IMG/VR virus record: IMGVR_UViG_3300018424_003600
Coordinates: 1-64,000 of that record
Source of the DNA: a virus
Direction: 5' to 3' (one strand)
DNA length: 64,000 nt
Position 1 is the stretch's first letter, and each line of letters opens with the position of its first letter. Positions 1-8,301 of this stretch are shown piece after piece. The notes under the pieces are model-generated. The model ran no database searches and was not told where the DNA came from. It was given only the letters and a program-made list of their open reading frames with translations. A program made the translations under genes and the position numbers.

Positions 1-14
1 AACTGAGTAAATAT

Positions 15-23
15 TGCTATAAT
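15..23 (+). promoter_or_regulatory. extended -10 promoter (TGC-TATAAT)
   Basis: TATAAT at 18-23 is preceded by TG one base upstream, the extended -10 form recognised by host sigma70-type RNA polymerase. The likely transcription start, near 30, would give a short leader before the ATG at 56. A -35 element would lie outside the window and cannot be judged. The leader carries GAGAGG as ribosome binding site. Confidence 0.5.
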
Positions 24-55
24 ATATACATAAAGTTAGGAAATGAGAGGCACTG

Positions 56-1381
56 ATGGCTGTTTTAGCAAACGCAAAAGATACTGCTAGTAAACTTAAA
101 AACTGGCAACCTGATCCAGATATAACCCCCGAAGCACTTGAGGTAATGCGAGAAGAAGTTTACGACCGCATTATTATTGCACGAGTAGGCTTACTACTTC
201 GTCATCCTTTCTTTGGTAACATGGCTACACGTTTGCGCATTTTAGCAGCAGATGATTGGTTGCCTACAGCCGCAGTAGACGGACGTAATTTATACTATAA
301 CACACAATTCTTTAATGCAATGTCAAACAAAGAAATCGAGTTTGTTATTGCACACGAAATTTTACACTGTGTTTACGATCATTTAGAACGTAGAGGTGAT
401 CGTATTCCTATGCTATACAATATTGCCGCTGACTATAAAGTAAACAACCTGCTTGTAAGAGATCGCATTGGTGAAAAGCCAAAGATTGTAGATTGTTTCC
501 AAGACTTTAAATATGAAGAATATTCATCAGAAGAAATTTACGAAGAACTGTTTAAAGAAGCAGAAGAGCGTGGCAAAGAATATTTAGAACAACTAGGTGA
601 ATTGTTAGACGAACACTTAGATCCAGAATCAGGAGAAGGCGAAGCTGACGGTGATGCAGGCGAAGAAAAAGATTCAAAAGGTAATGCTGTAAGTAAAAAG
701 AAACCTAAATATTCTAAAGAAGAAGTTAAAAAGATTAAAGACGAAATTAAAGAATCTATGATTAATTCTGCGCAAAGTGCAGGTGCAGGAAATGTTCCTG
801 CAGGTGTACAGCGCATGATTAAAGAACTTACAGAACCTAAAATGAATTGGCGTCAGATTTTACGCCAGCAAATTCAATCTACAATTAAAGACGATTATAC
901 ATTTGCTCGTCCATCACGTAAAGGTTGGCAAAGCGGTGCTATACTTCCTGGTATGAATTTTGCAGAAACTATTGATCTTTGTATTTGTTTAGATATGTCA
1001 GGTTCAATTGGCGATGCACAAGGTCGCGACTTCTTAAGTGAAGTTAAAGGTATTATGGAAGAATACAAAGACTACAAAATTAAATTGTGGTGCTTTGATA
1101 CTGCTGTTTACAACGAAGATGATTTTAGTGCAGACGATGGACGTGATTTATTAGACTACGAAATTATGGGCGGTGGTGGCACTGACTTCATGGTAAATTG
1201 GGAATACATGAAAGAAAATGACATTACGCCTAAAAAGTTTATTATGTTTACAGACGGTTATGCTTGGGATAGCTGGGGTGACCCAGACTACTGTGATACA
1301 GTGTTTATTATTCACAGCAACCGTGATAAAGGGTTACAAGCGCCATTTGGTGTTACAGCCCATTACGAAGAAGCTGCATGA
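56..1381 (+). CDS. VWA-like domain protein with HExxH metallopeptidase-like domain
   Basis: 441 aa. An N-terminal putative metallopeptidase domain carries HEILH at residues 100-104, the zinc-binding HExxH form. A charged, low-complexity linker of Glu/Lys/Asp covers about residues 165-245. A C-terminal von Willebrand A-like domain has the metal-ion-dependent adhesion motif DMSGS at 313-317 and a later FTDG (Asp about 400). This two-domain layout is known in bacteria, where it often accompanies a MoxR-type AAA+ ATPase, and in marine T4-like phages. No ATPase is in the window, but one could lie just upstream. The cellular role is unknown; a chaperone or metal-dependent assembly role is inference. 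The start has a GAGAGG ribosome binding site. The last bases overlap the next ATG (ATGA), so translation is probably coupled. Confidence 0.8.
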   Translation: MAVLANAKDTASKLKNWQPDPDITPEALEVMREEVYDRIIIARVGLLLRHPFFGNMATRLRILAADDWLPTAAVDGRNLYYNTQFFNAMSNKEIEFVIAHEILHCVYDHLERRGDRIPMLYNIAADYKVNNLLVRDRIGEKPKIVDCFQDFKYEEYSSEEIYEELFKEAEERGKEYLEQLGELLDEHLDPESGEGEADGDAGEEKDSKGNAVSKKKPKYSKEEVKKIKDEIKESMINSAQSAGAGNVPAGVQRMIKELTEPKMNWRQILRQQIQSTIKDDYTFARPSRKGWQSGAILPGMNFAETIDLCICLDMSGSIGDAQGRDFLSEVKGIMEEYKDYKIKLWCFDTAVYNEDDFSADDGRDLLDYEIMGGGGTDFMVNWEYMKENDITPKKFIMFTDGYAWDSWGDPDYCDTVFIIHSNRDKGLQAPFGVTAHYEEAA

Positions 1382-1659
1382 TACTAAACAAAGAACCAAA
1401 TCCACTTAACGTATTCAAGGCTAGGAGAGTAAATCATCCACTGCCGCATTTTGAATACGTTAATGTTCCTATAAAATACAATCTTGAAGGTAGTCTAGAT
1501 AAATGGATTGATCGAAATCTAAAGAACAGATATTTTATAGGTAAAAACGTATCTTTAGATAAAAATAATTCGTTATCTAGTGTACTTACAGTTGGATTTG
1601 AAGAAAAGAAAGATATGAGTTATTTCATGTTAGCTTGTCCACATTTGAAGTACACATAA
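1378..1659 (+). CDS. small phage protein of unknown function
   Basis: 93 aa, basic, soluble, with no signal peptide or membrane segment. I do not recognise a family. It starts inside the stop of the upstream metallopeptidase-like gene (ATGA overlap), so it is probably translated by coupling, and it belongs to the same transcript. A late promoter box for the following gene overlaps its stop codon. The tight overlap and its place in a run of small genes typical of T4-like phages support it being real. Confidence 0.6.
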   Translation: MILNKEPNPLNVFKARRVNHPLPHFEYVNVPIKYNLEGSLDKWIDRNLKNRYFIGKNVSLDKNNSLSSVLTVGFEEKKDMSYFMLACPHLKYT

Positions 1660-1662
1660 ATA
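1655..1662 (+). promoter_or_regulatory. T4-type late promoter box CATAAATA
   Basis: CATAAATA fits the NATAAATA late promoter consensus of T4-like phages. It lies 37 bp before the ATG at 1699, leaving room for a start site near 1668 and the AGGAGA ribosome binding site at 1685-1690. It overlaps the stop codon of the preceding gene. Such 8-mers occur by chance in AT-rich DNA; the position is what supports the call. Confidence 0.5.
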
Positions 1663-1698
1663 AAGTGCGCATATATATTACTATAGGAGAAAACAAAT

Positions 1699-1944
1699 AT
1701 GAGCGATGATAAAAACGCAGCACCAGAAGCAGAAGTAAAAGAAACTACTACAGCATCTGCTCAAGAGCAACAAAGTCCTGATTTAACAGTTCAAGATCTA
1801 CAAGCTCTTAAGAGTATTATCGATGTTGCTAGTCAGCGTGGTGCATTTAAACCAAATGAAATGATGGCTGTTGGACAAACTTACAATAAACTAGAAGTAT
1901 TTTTAGCCGCAGTTACTCAACAACAACCTGCACAAGGAGCATAA
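1699..1944 (+). CDS. small acidic phage protein
   Basis: 81 aa. An acidic, Glu/Gln/Thr-rich and probably disordered first 30 residues precede a helical part that includes LKSIIDVASQRGAFKP. This pattern recurs in marine T4-like phages as a conserved hypothetical protein; I cannot assign a function. It has a strong AGGAGA ribosome binding site and a late promoter box just upstream. It is followed after one base by the next gene, whose ribosome binding site (AAGGAG) lies inside its last codons. Late expression suggests a virion or assembly role, which is inference only. Confidence 0.65.
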   Translation: MSDDKNAAPEAEVKETTTASAQEQQSPDLTVQDLQALKSIIDVASQRGAFKPNEMMAVGQTYNKLEVFLAAVTQQQPAQGA

Positions 1945-1945
1945 T

Positions 1946-2545
1946 ATGTTGAAACATGTAGGCCGTATGGTCAGAAACAAAAGAAAGGTTGTAGTAGCAT
2001 ATAGAGTTGTCCCAGGAGAAGCAGACAGTGCTATTGTAATTACTACAGAAAATTTAGAAGCTGCGGATCACGATACACTAATGAAAACCGTAGAATCTCC
2101 AGCTGGACAAGATGCAGATGAATTTGCACTAGTTATGGCTAGAACTAGATTATCAGATGGAAGTAATATGCTTTCTAGATTCCATACAACTGGAAAGATG
2201 GTTAAAGTAAAACAATCTGATATTGAAATGATTCCAAATTCAAACACTACTATTAATCTTGCAGAACTTAATAAAGTTATTGCAGAACAAAAAGGGGTTA
2301 GTATCGAAGATTTGGCTATTCAACCAGAAGGCGGCACTGTTGCAACAGTAAAAAAAGAAGATAGTCCTGTAGCAGAAACTGCTGCACCTAGTGACGGTGT
2401 ATTATCTGATGAAGATTTAGCTGCACAATATAGATCACAAGCAGATTCATTATTTAAAGAAGCAAAACGACTTCGTGAGCAGGCAGAAGAGCTAGTGCCT
2501 ACTAAAAAGAGAGCCAAATCAGAGAAATCAACAGAAAGTGTCTGA
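1946..2545 (+). CDS. phage protein of unknown function with C-terminal coiled coil
   Basis: 199 aa. The first ~110 residues are a compact mixed alpha/beta region beginning with a basic stretch (RMVRNKRKVVVAYRVV). A Pro/Ala/Glu-rich linker follows. The end, about residues 155-190, is a likely coiled coil (QADSLFKEAKRLREQAEEL) with a lysine-rich tail. I do not recognise the family. The AAGGAG ribosome binding site sits in the end of the preceding gene, and the 3' end overlaps the next gene by 8 bp, so the three small genes form one late operon. It may be a virion-associated or scaffold-type protein, but nothing in the sequence proves it. Confidence 0.6.
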   Translation: MLKHVGRMVRNKRKVVVAYRVVPGEADSAIVITTENLEAADHDTLMKTVESPAGQDADEFALVMARTRLSDGSNMLSRFHTTGKMVKVKQSDIEMIPNSNTTINLAELNKVIAEQKGVSIEDLAIQPEGGTVATVKKEDSPVAETAAPSDGVLSDEDLAAQYRSQADSLFKEAKRLREQAEELVPTKKRAKSEKSTESV

Positions 2546-2858
2546 AGCATCTAAACTTCCACCCGAAGTTGTTGATCATTGGCCCGAAATATTCAAAGAC
2601 GTTGAAATTAAAGCAGTACCACTCGAATATATTCATAGCGTCCATGTTCATTTTCACGATGGAAATATATGGGAAATTGATATGGACAGTCAGGAAGTTT
2701 CAGGCAGTGATCAATTAACTGAAATAGAAGATTCGTTAGAAGCATTTTTTGCAGAATACGACGAATCAATATCACATGTCGATTTTCGTTTAAATACCTC
2801 AAAAGTAGTTAAAGATGTCAAAGCTAGAACTCAAAAGTTCATGAAAAAGAGAAGATAG
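2538..2858 (+). CDS. conserved small phage protein, GTG start
   Basis: 106 aa, acidic middle and basic end (KARTQKFMKKRR). The start is GTG at 2538, inside the last codons of the upstream gene; no earlier in-frame start fits and the first internal ATG is far downstream. The mixed beta/alpha pattern (VHVHFHDGNIWEIDM) resembles small conserved proteins of marine T4-like phages, but I know no function. It is the last gene of the 1699-2858 operon and is followed by a fresh late promoter. Confidence 0.6.
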   Translation: MSEASKLPPEVVDHWPEIFKDVEIKAVPLEYIHSVHVHFHDGNIWEIDMDSQEVSGSDQLTEIEDSLEAFFAEYDESISHVDFRLNTSKVVKDVKARTQKFMKKRR

Positions 2859-2881
2859 AATTAGGTAATCTTAGAAATTTG

Positions 2882-2889
2882 TATAAATA
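2882..2889 (+). promoter_or_regulatory. T4-type late promoter box TATAAATA
   Basis: TATAAATA is the exact T4 late promoter consensus. It lies 31 bp before the ATG of the fibre gene at 2920, with a CCAGGAG ribosome binding site in between. It is in the 61-bp gap after 2858. This is the clearest late promoter in the window. Confidence 0.7.
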
Positions 2890-2919
2890 CATATAATAAG
2901 ATATTCCAGGAGTATAAAC

Positions 2920-3999
2920 ATGGCATTACGTCTAAGACGAGGAACAGACGCAGAACGTCAACTAATAACACCATTAGAAGGTGAATTAATCTATACAACA
3001 GATACCAAACTACTTTGGATTGGTGACGGAGGTACTGTCGGCGGCAATCTAGTAACAGGCGGCGCAGGCACACCTTTTGCACTTGCAGATGCAACTGATG
3101 TTGATACAACCGGAGTACAAGATCAACAAGTATTACAATATAATGCGTTGTCAGGTAACTGGGAACCTGGAATTACTCAACAAGTTACAAGCGAATTAGA
3201 CGACTTAACAAACGTAGTAGCAGCAAATCCAAACCTTAATGATGTATTATCTTGGGATGGATTAAATTGGACTGCAACTGCAAGTAATGTTACTTTAGAC
3301 AGTTTAACTGATGTTGTATCTGGACCAGCCGTACTAGGAGACTTTTTAGTATATGACGGTGCTAACTGGATACCACAAAGTAGTGCAGAAGTAGGACTTA
3401 CAAATCTTACAGCAGATATTAAAGGTAGTGTGTTTGCAGACGATTCTACTTTACTAGTAGATGGTATAAATGGTACTTTGTCAAACGGTTCATTAGTATT
3501 TGAAAACAATACTATTTCAGCAGTAATTGATGATAATATTACTATCAAAACAGAAATTTTAGCACAACAGTTTTATGGTGTAGAAAACACTACTGACGGA
3601 ACATTGTACACTCTAGAAGCATTTAGAGGAACTGAGACATCCCCTGCGGTTGTACAAGCAGGAGATCCTGTTGGTACACTAGCATTTGCAGGATATGACG
3701 GAACTTCCACAGTAACACAAGGTGCTATTAACGTATCTATAGATACTGTTACTGGAACCAATCAGTTACCAGGTAAAATGTCTGTTTATTTACACGACTA
3801 TGATGGAAACTATTTTATAGCTATAGGAGCTGACTCTAGAGGTACTGTTACAGTTCCTACACTTAAAGTAACACCATATGCAGATGCTGCGGCTAGAGAT
3901 GCAGCAATTCCATCTCCTGAAGCAGGAATGATGGTGTATATCACATCAACAAATAAACATCAAGGATACGATGGTACTACTTGGAACGATTTCTATTAA
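2920..3999 (+). CDS. tail fibre or virion surface protein
   Basis: 359 aa. The N-terminus (LRRGTDAERQLITPLEGEL, then TKLLWIGDG) matches the head of phage fibre proteins of the major-tropism-determinant N-terminal type. The middle repeats short beta motifs such as LDSLTDVVSGPAVLGDFLVYDGANW, seen here as LDDLTN.../LDSLTDV... pairs around residues 90-150. The C-terminus (YADAAARDAAIP, then NKHQGYDGTTWNDFY) is typical of fibre and tail-tip ends. It probably trimerises and may contact the host. It has its own exact late promoter and ends 24 bp before a hairpin terminator, so it is a single-gene late transcript. It is the last structural gene before the accessory island. Confidence 0.75.
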   Translation: MALRLRRGTDAERQLITPLEGELIYTTDTKLLWIGDGGTVGGNLVTGGAGTPFALADATDVDTTGVQDQQVLQYNALSGNWEPGITQQVTSELDDLTNVVAANPNLNDVLSWDGLNWTATASNVTLDSLTDVVSGPAVLGDFLVYDGANWIPQSSAEVGLTNLTADIKGSVFADDSTLLVDGINGTLSNGSLVFENNTISAVIDDNITIKTEILAQQFYGVENTTDGTLYTLEAFRGTETSPAVVQAGDPVGTLAFAGYDGTSTVTQGAINVSIDTVTGTNQLPGKMSVYLHDYDGNYFIAIGADSRGTVTVPTLKVTPYADAAARDAAIPSPEAGMMVYITSTNKHQGYDGTTWNDFY

Positions 4000-4022
4000 T
4001 CCAAATACATAATTATATTAGT

Positions 4023-4057
4023 AATCCTCTGATATATAATATGTCAGGGGATTTTTT
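4023..4057 (+). terminator. intrinsic terminator whose hairpin also holds the next gene's ribosome binding site
   Basis: The arms AATCCTCTGATATAT and ATATGTCAGGGGATT pair over about 14 positions with G-U wobbles, followed by TTTTTT at 4052-4057. This is a classic rho-independent terminator for the fibre gene. The AGGGG in the 3' arm (4046-4050) is the only ribosome binding site for the ATG at 4058, which begins directly after the T run. Confidence 0.8.
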
Positions 4058-5008
4058 ATGAAGGTATTATTAACAGGATCATCAGGATTTATTGGTCAAC
4101 ACTTAACTCCACGTTTAGAAAACGATCACACATTATATCACTTAAAGAGCGATCTATTAGATTTTGACAGTGTTCAACAAGAAGTTGATGCTATTAAACC
4201 AGACATCATTGTTCACTTAGCAGCTCGTACAGAAGTTGAAAATAGTTTTTACGAACAAATTACATTTAGTCAAATTAACTATGTAGGCACTGTGAATCTT
4301 ATCGAAGCTGCAAGCAAAGTTAAGAATTTAAAAAACTTTGTATTTGCCAGCACTATGGAAGTATACGGATGGCAACCTATAAGTGACGAAGTACGTGACA
4401 ACATTACACCTAAAAAGTTTATAGCATTTGACGAAAATACTACCCCTAATCCAAATGCTCCGTATGCTGTTGCAAAGTACGGTTGTGAAAAGTATCTAGA
4501 ATATGCACATAGAAGTTTAGGATTACCGTTTACTGCAATACGTCAAACTAATAGTTACGGACGCAAGGACAACGACTTCTTTGTAACAGAACAAATTATT
4601 ACACAAATGATTAAAAATCCTAATCGTATTGAACTAGGATATGCAGAACCATATCGTAACTTTATCTTTATTGACGATTTATTAGATGCTTGGTGTACAG
4701 TTATTAACAACCCTAGCAAAGTAAACAATGGTTATATTTTTACGATCGGTCCTGACAATCCTATTAAGATTAAAGATTATGTTGATATGATTGCCAATAA
4801 AATTGGTTGGACAGGTGAAGTTGTTTGGGATACCAAACCAATAAGACCTGGTGAAATTTATTGGCTAAACAGTAACCATAGGTTAATAACTAGTATCACT
4901 GGATGGGAACCTAAAGTAAGTTTAAGTGACGGTTTAGATTATACTATAAATGTATGGAAGAATTTATTAGGACAACAACCAATCAATAAGGTTATTCGTC
5001 TTAACTAA
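4058..5008 (+). CDS. NAD-dependent sugar-nucleotide epimerase/dehydratase (extended SDR)
   Basis: 316 aa, the usual length of the family. The Rossmann motif TGSSGFIG is at residues 6-13, the STMEVYG strand at 98-104, and the catalytic YxxxK as YAVAK (Tyr136, Lys140). Family members act on nucleotide sugars such as UDP-glucose, GDP-mannose or dTDP-glucose; the substrate cannot be read here. It is cytoplasmic. It opens the accessory island and is the only forward gene before a seven-gene reverse run. Its expression depends on read-through of the terminator, because its ribosome binding site lies within the terminator hairpin. The last 42 bp overlap the convergent SGNH gene. Likely role: supplying a modified sugar to the island's glycosyltransferases (inference). 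Confidence 0.85.
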   Translation: MKVLLTGSSGFIGQHLTPRLENDHTLYHLKSDLLDFDSVQQEVDAIKPDIIVHLAARTEVENSFYEQITFSQINYVGTVNLIEAASKVKNLKNFVFASTMEVYGWQPISDEVRDNITPKKFIAFDENTTPNPNAPYAVAKYGCEKYLEYAHRSLGLPFTAIRQTNSYGRKDNDFFVTEQIITQMIKNPNRIELGYAEPYRNFIFIDDLLDAWCTVINNPSKVNNGYIFTIGPDNPIKIKDYVDMIANKIGWTGEVVWDTKPIRPGEIYWLNSNHRLITSITGWEPKVSLSDGLDYTINVWKNLLGQQPINKVIRLN

Positions 5009-5749
5009 GTAATTAGACTTTAGTGTTGTATTATTCCACACAACGTTAGACAGATCTAAATACCCAGATTTGTTAATATTACTTTCTATAAAATCTGCTA
5101 GAATTTTATTGTTTTCATTTGTCATATGACAGTGTCTTAAATCAATATATTTTTTATAATCTTGGCTTTGTTTTTGTGTTGTATTCCAAGATTCTAACTC
5201 TAAATCATATACATGTTTTAAATCTGGATATGCATTTACAAAAATTGTATCCGGTCTAGCTAACTTAATACTATCAATTATTGCTTGTTTTAAAAGATTT
5301 TCTCGTTCTTCGTCTTTATGATAAACGTCTTTAAAAAAATTAGTTAAAGATTTAAAGTATTGTTTATCAGAATAATCTTTTGCAAATTCTATCTTTTCTA
5401 CAGCATCTTCATAAGAAGCACAATGTACCCAACCATTAAAGTTTGTACTATAACGAAACGGGCTTGTTATAGTAAAGATACACTTTTCATATTTTTTATG
5501 ATTATTAATAAATTGATTATAACTATAATATAAGTCACTACCACTTTGTCCATAAACATCTGCATCTAAATGTCTATGCCAGCCTATATATTTTTCTCCC
5601 CACTTAGATAAAACCATAGAGGAATCTTCTTTAGAATACTTACGTTTACAAACTTTATAAACTTCTCTTATAAATCCTTCAGCAGTAATGTGCCACTCTA
5701 AATGCGGATTTGCTGCAAAGCTGTCACCAAATATTGCTATTTTATTCAC
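4967..5749 (-). CDS. SGNH/GDSL-type hydrolase-like protein
   Basis: 260 aa with the GTG start chosen here. The N-terminal block I motif KIAIFGDSF gives the nucleophile Ser in GDS at residues 8-10. A block V-like Asp-x-x-His appears late in DLRHCHMTNENN (about residues 203-206). Family members are esterases, acyltransferases or deacetylases, often acting on sugars. GTG at 5749 overlaps the TAG stop of the upstream gene and has GGAAA in front; a TTG start four codons earlier is possible. It is the last gene of the reverse run 11428-4967 and overlaps the convergent epimerase by 42 bp. It is one of three SGNH-like genes in the island; a role in sugar O-acylation or deacylation is inference. Confidence 0.7.
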   Translation of the reverse strand: MNKIAIFGDSFAANPHLEWHITAEGFIREVYKVCKRKYSKEDSSMVLSKWGEKYIGWHRHLDADVYGQSGSDLYYSYNQFINNHKKYEKCIFTITSPFRYSTNFNGWVHCASYEDAVEKIEFAKDYSDKQYFKSLTNFFKDVYHKDEERENLLKQAIIDSIKLARPDTIFVNAYPDLKHVYDLELESWNTTQKQSQDYKKYIDLRHCHMTNENNKILADFIESNINKSGYLDLSNVVWNNTTLKSNYLVKTNNLIDWLLS

Positions 5750-7227
5750 TAGGGTTTCCAATTAAGTTTATTATCAATATATTTTCTTATAAATGCATCT
5801 GTATTAACTCTACCTTCAGGTCCGTCAAAAATTGCAACTGGTGTAGTTAGTCTTTCTTCAACTTCTTTGCCATGCATCGCATTAGTAGCAAGCATCCATA
5901 TATCTGTCATTAAGGGCTTATCTTCAAGACGTACAGACTTTGCAATGTCTAAAGCTTCGTCCATTGTCATATAGTCATTTTCCCAATTCACAGCATTTCT
6001 AGACGGATCTCTATCAATAGATTCTTGATAAGCTGATCCGTTTTCTACTTGGCGTTCTCTATATCCATACTTTTCCCAATTTAACGTAAACTCAGAAGTA
6101 TTTCCATAACTATGTCTATTAATTATTAACGGGTGTATAGATACATAAATTTCAGGAGGCAATGCATTAATCCATTTTATAGTTGATGCTATAGTTTCTT
6201 TTGTTTCATAAGGAAGACCAACTATAAAAGAAAGAGTTGCTGCATATAACTCACGACCATTATTATTAAAATAATTATAGATATCATAAAATCCTTGCTT
6301 AACTTTTTCAGGGTCCATTCCTTTTCCGATTGTTTTTCCGCTTTCGCGGTTAAGAGTTTCAATCCCATATGCATGACCTAGAAATCCCATTTGTAGTAAA
6401 AGTTCTTTATCTTGAGGTCTGCTTATAAGCAAGTCTCCTCGAATAAACCCGGCAAAAAAGGGATCAAAGTTTAGCTCTTGTACACCTTCTGCATACGTCC
6501 TTATTTTCTCTGTTGTTTCGTTAAATGTACTATCTGCAACAATATAATTTTTTACACCAAATCTGTCATAATTTTCTTTCATTTGAGTTACAAAGTCTTC
6601 CTTTGCAGCAATATAGTTTCCTTTAGCTTTTAAATAAGGAAAGTCACAAAATGAACATTTAAATTTACACCCTCTAGAAAATTCCATAGTAAGCCATTCG
6701 CCTTCTTGTATAAAATCTCTATCTTGATACTGTACTTCTAAATCTGTCATATAGCCTGCATGATGAGGACTATCTGTACTGTTAGCTAGTATAACTTTTT
6801 TATCTGTCCAGGGAAACTCTGTTTTTATTAAAGGCAATCCGTTGTTAAACAAATAGTCTAACAATTTTAGTATAGCATTTTCAGCATGTCCTACTATATA
6901 ATAATCAATGTAGTTTGCATCATAAGTAGGAAATCCTTGCATACCTGCTAAAAGGTATAGATGCGGATATGTGTCTTTAATCCATTTAGTAAATGCTTCT
7001 AGCTTTGGTGTCCAAAAAGTAAAAACTTGTCCAAAACCTATAAATTTAGTATTTGAATTGACTCTAGATCTAACTAATTCTTTTAGTTCTTCAAGTTCCC
7101 AACTAATAGTATAATCAATAACTTCAACATCCCAGTTATGATTTCTAAGGTGATGTGCAATCCTATAACAACCAAAACCTCTTATAATGTCGTCACTTGA
7201 AATGTTAAAAATTAAAGTATGATTCAT
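5749..7227 (-). CDS. radical SAM protein with N-terminal B12-binding-like domain
   Basis: 492 aa. The first ~170 residues have the alternating beta/alpha pattern of a cobalamin-binding-type domain (IFNISSDDIIRG, LLAGMQGFPTYD), but the DxHxxG cobalamin ligand motif is not evident, so B12 binding is uncertain. The radical SAM core begins with CKFKCSFC (Cys187, 191, 194), the CxxxCxxC site for the [4Fe-4S] cluster. A conserved IVGLPYETKET loop lies near residue 340. This B12-rSAM class includes methylases and ring-contracting enzymes acting on unactivated carbons. It sits just downstream of the amidinotransferase gene (15 bp gap) with an AAGAGA ribosome binding site, in the same reverse operon. 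The substrate is unknown; a C-methylation or rearrangement of an amino sugar is a guess. Confidence 0.8.
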   Translation of the reverse strand: MNHTLIFNISSDDIIRGFGCYRIAHHLRNHNWDVEVIDYTISWELEELKELVRSRVNSNTKFIGFGQVFTFWTPKLEAFTKWIKDTYPHLYLLAGMQGFPTYDANYIDYYIVGHAENAILKLLDYLFNNGLPLIKTEFPWTDKKVILANSTDSPHHAGYMTDLEVQYQDRDFIQEGEWLTMEFSRGCKFKCSFCDFPYLKAKGNYIAAKEDFVTQMKENYDRFGVKNYIVADSTFNETTEKIRTYAEGVQELNFDPFFAGFIRGDLLISRPQDKELLLQMGFLGHAYGIETLNRESGKTIGKGMDPEKVKQGFYDIYNYFNNNGRELYAATLSFIVGLPYETKETIASTIKWINALPPEIYVSIHPLIINRHSYGNTSEFTLNWEKYGYRERQVENGSAYQESIDRDPSRNAVNWENDYMTMDEALDIAKSVRLEDKPLMTDIWMLATNAMHGKEVEERLTTPVAIFDGPEGRVNTDAFIRKYIDNKLNWKP

Positions 7228-7242
7228 GTATTATCTCTTTTA

Positions 7243-8301
7243 TTAATCAAAGTAGTTTTCTAAACTACCTTTACGTTTAACATCTAATGTATTACAGTGA
7301 AAACCACCACTCATACTACGTGCTTGTCTAGCAGGACAAGGGACACTTTCAATACCATACTTTTCTAGTATACGCATTAACGGTTCTTGATCCTTGTCAA
7401 TTACTACACAATTTTCATTAATACTTAGCAGATTCATCCCAATCCAAGGTGAGCAAGGGCTTACACCATTTGGCAAATTGCAATTGGGTGCAACTAGGTC
7501 GTCCATACCTACAAAAATCTTATCCCATTTTTCAAAAATCTTTGGATAATGATCTGGACTACAACGTTCTGCATTAAACATAACTAAGCCCGGACGTAGT
7601 GGAATAACTGTACTGTCAAAGTGTGCAAAGAAATAAAAGTCTTCTGCAAGATGCAAACGATATCCTCTAGGTTCTACAATAGTTTTTAACCATTCGTATC
7701 CTAGTATACTTCCTGTGTTACTGTGTTGGTACAACAAGTCTCTACCTAGTCTTACTACGTTAGGTGCTTCCCAAACAATTTCATTGTTACGCACCGTAGG
7801 GACACTTAAATCGTCAAATTGATATAAGTCGTCCTTTAGTATAGGTGAAGGACTTTTAATCCACTGTGTGCCTTCTTTCATTTGCTGATACAAATAATCA
7901 TAGTACACTCTAGTTTCATACTGCCTTGCTCTCATAGGACTGCTACATTCAATAATCATGTTATCTAACGGTAATAACAAATCTCTTGGGCAAAAGCTAT
8001 ACCAGCCAGTAGTAGTCCAGTCAGGTGAACTAAATTCTTTACTGTGATCAGTAGGAGTAGGACGATGTACTTTAATGCCTAACTTAGTTAGTGTGTCGGC
8101 CAAGATATCTAAATCTTCTTCTGCCTCTTCCATAATTTGTTTGTCATGTGGTCCTTCTAAGCCTACAAGTTCTTCTTCACTATAAGTAGCATAAGAAAAA
8201 CTACGAACACTCGGGTCCATTGTAGGTAGTACTGCACCCTTTGCTGTACCAACAAAAATCTCTTCTAATGGATCCCAATCATTGTTCGATTGTACTGCCA
8301 T
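7243..8301 (-). CDS. amidinotransferase (glycine/inosamine-phosphate amidinotransferase family)
   Basis: 352 aa, close to the streptomycin-pathway enzyme StrB in length. The family transfers an amidino group from arginine to an amine through a covalent Cys intermediate. The Cys loop MSGGFHCNTLDVKR (Cys336) and the His region HFDSTVIPLRPG (His227, Asp229) are intact. The region EAPNVVRLGRD (178-188) aligns by spacing with DAADFxRxGRD of the family; there Glu178 and Asn181 stand where I recall Asp, so the third catalytic residue may be Glu. A strong AAGGAG ribosome binding site precedes the ATG, and the start overlaps the aminotransferase-like gene by 23 bp. Adjacent aminotransferase plus amidinotransferase is the pairing that makes guanidino groups in streptomycin-type aminocyclitols. 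The acceptor here is unknown. Confidence 0.85.
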   Translation of the reverse strand: MAVQSNNDWDPLEEIFVGTAKGAVLPTMDPSVRSFSYATYSEEELVGLEGPHDKQIMEEAEEDLDILADTLTKLGIKVHRPTPTDHSKEFSSPDWTTTGWYSFCPRDLLLPLDNMIIECSSPMRARQYETRVYYDYLYQQMKEGTQWIKSPSPILKDDLYQFDDLSVPTVRNNEIVWEAPNVVRLGRDLLYQHSNTGSILGYEWLKTIVEPRGYRLHLAEDFYFFAHFDSTVIPLRPGLVMFNAERCSPDHYPKIFEKWDKIFVGMDDLVAPNCNLPNGVSPCSPWIGMNLLSINENCVVIDKDQEPLMRILEKYGIESVPCPARQARSMSGGFHCNTLDVKRKGSLENYFD

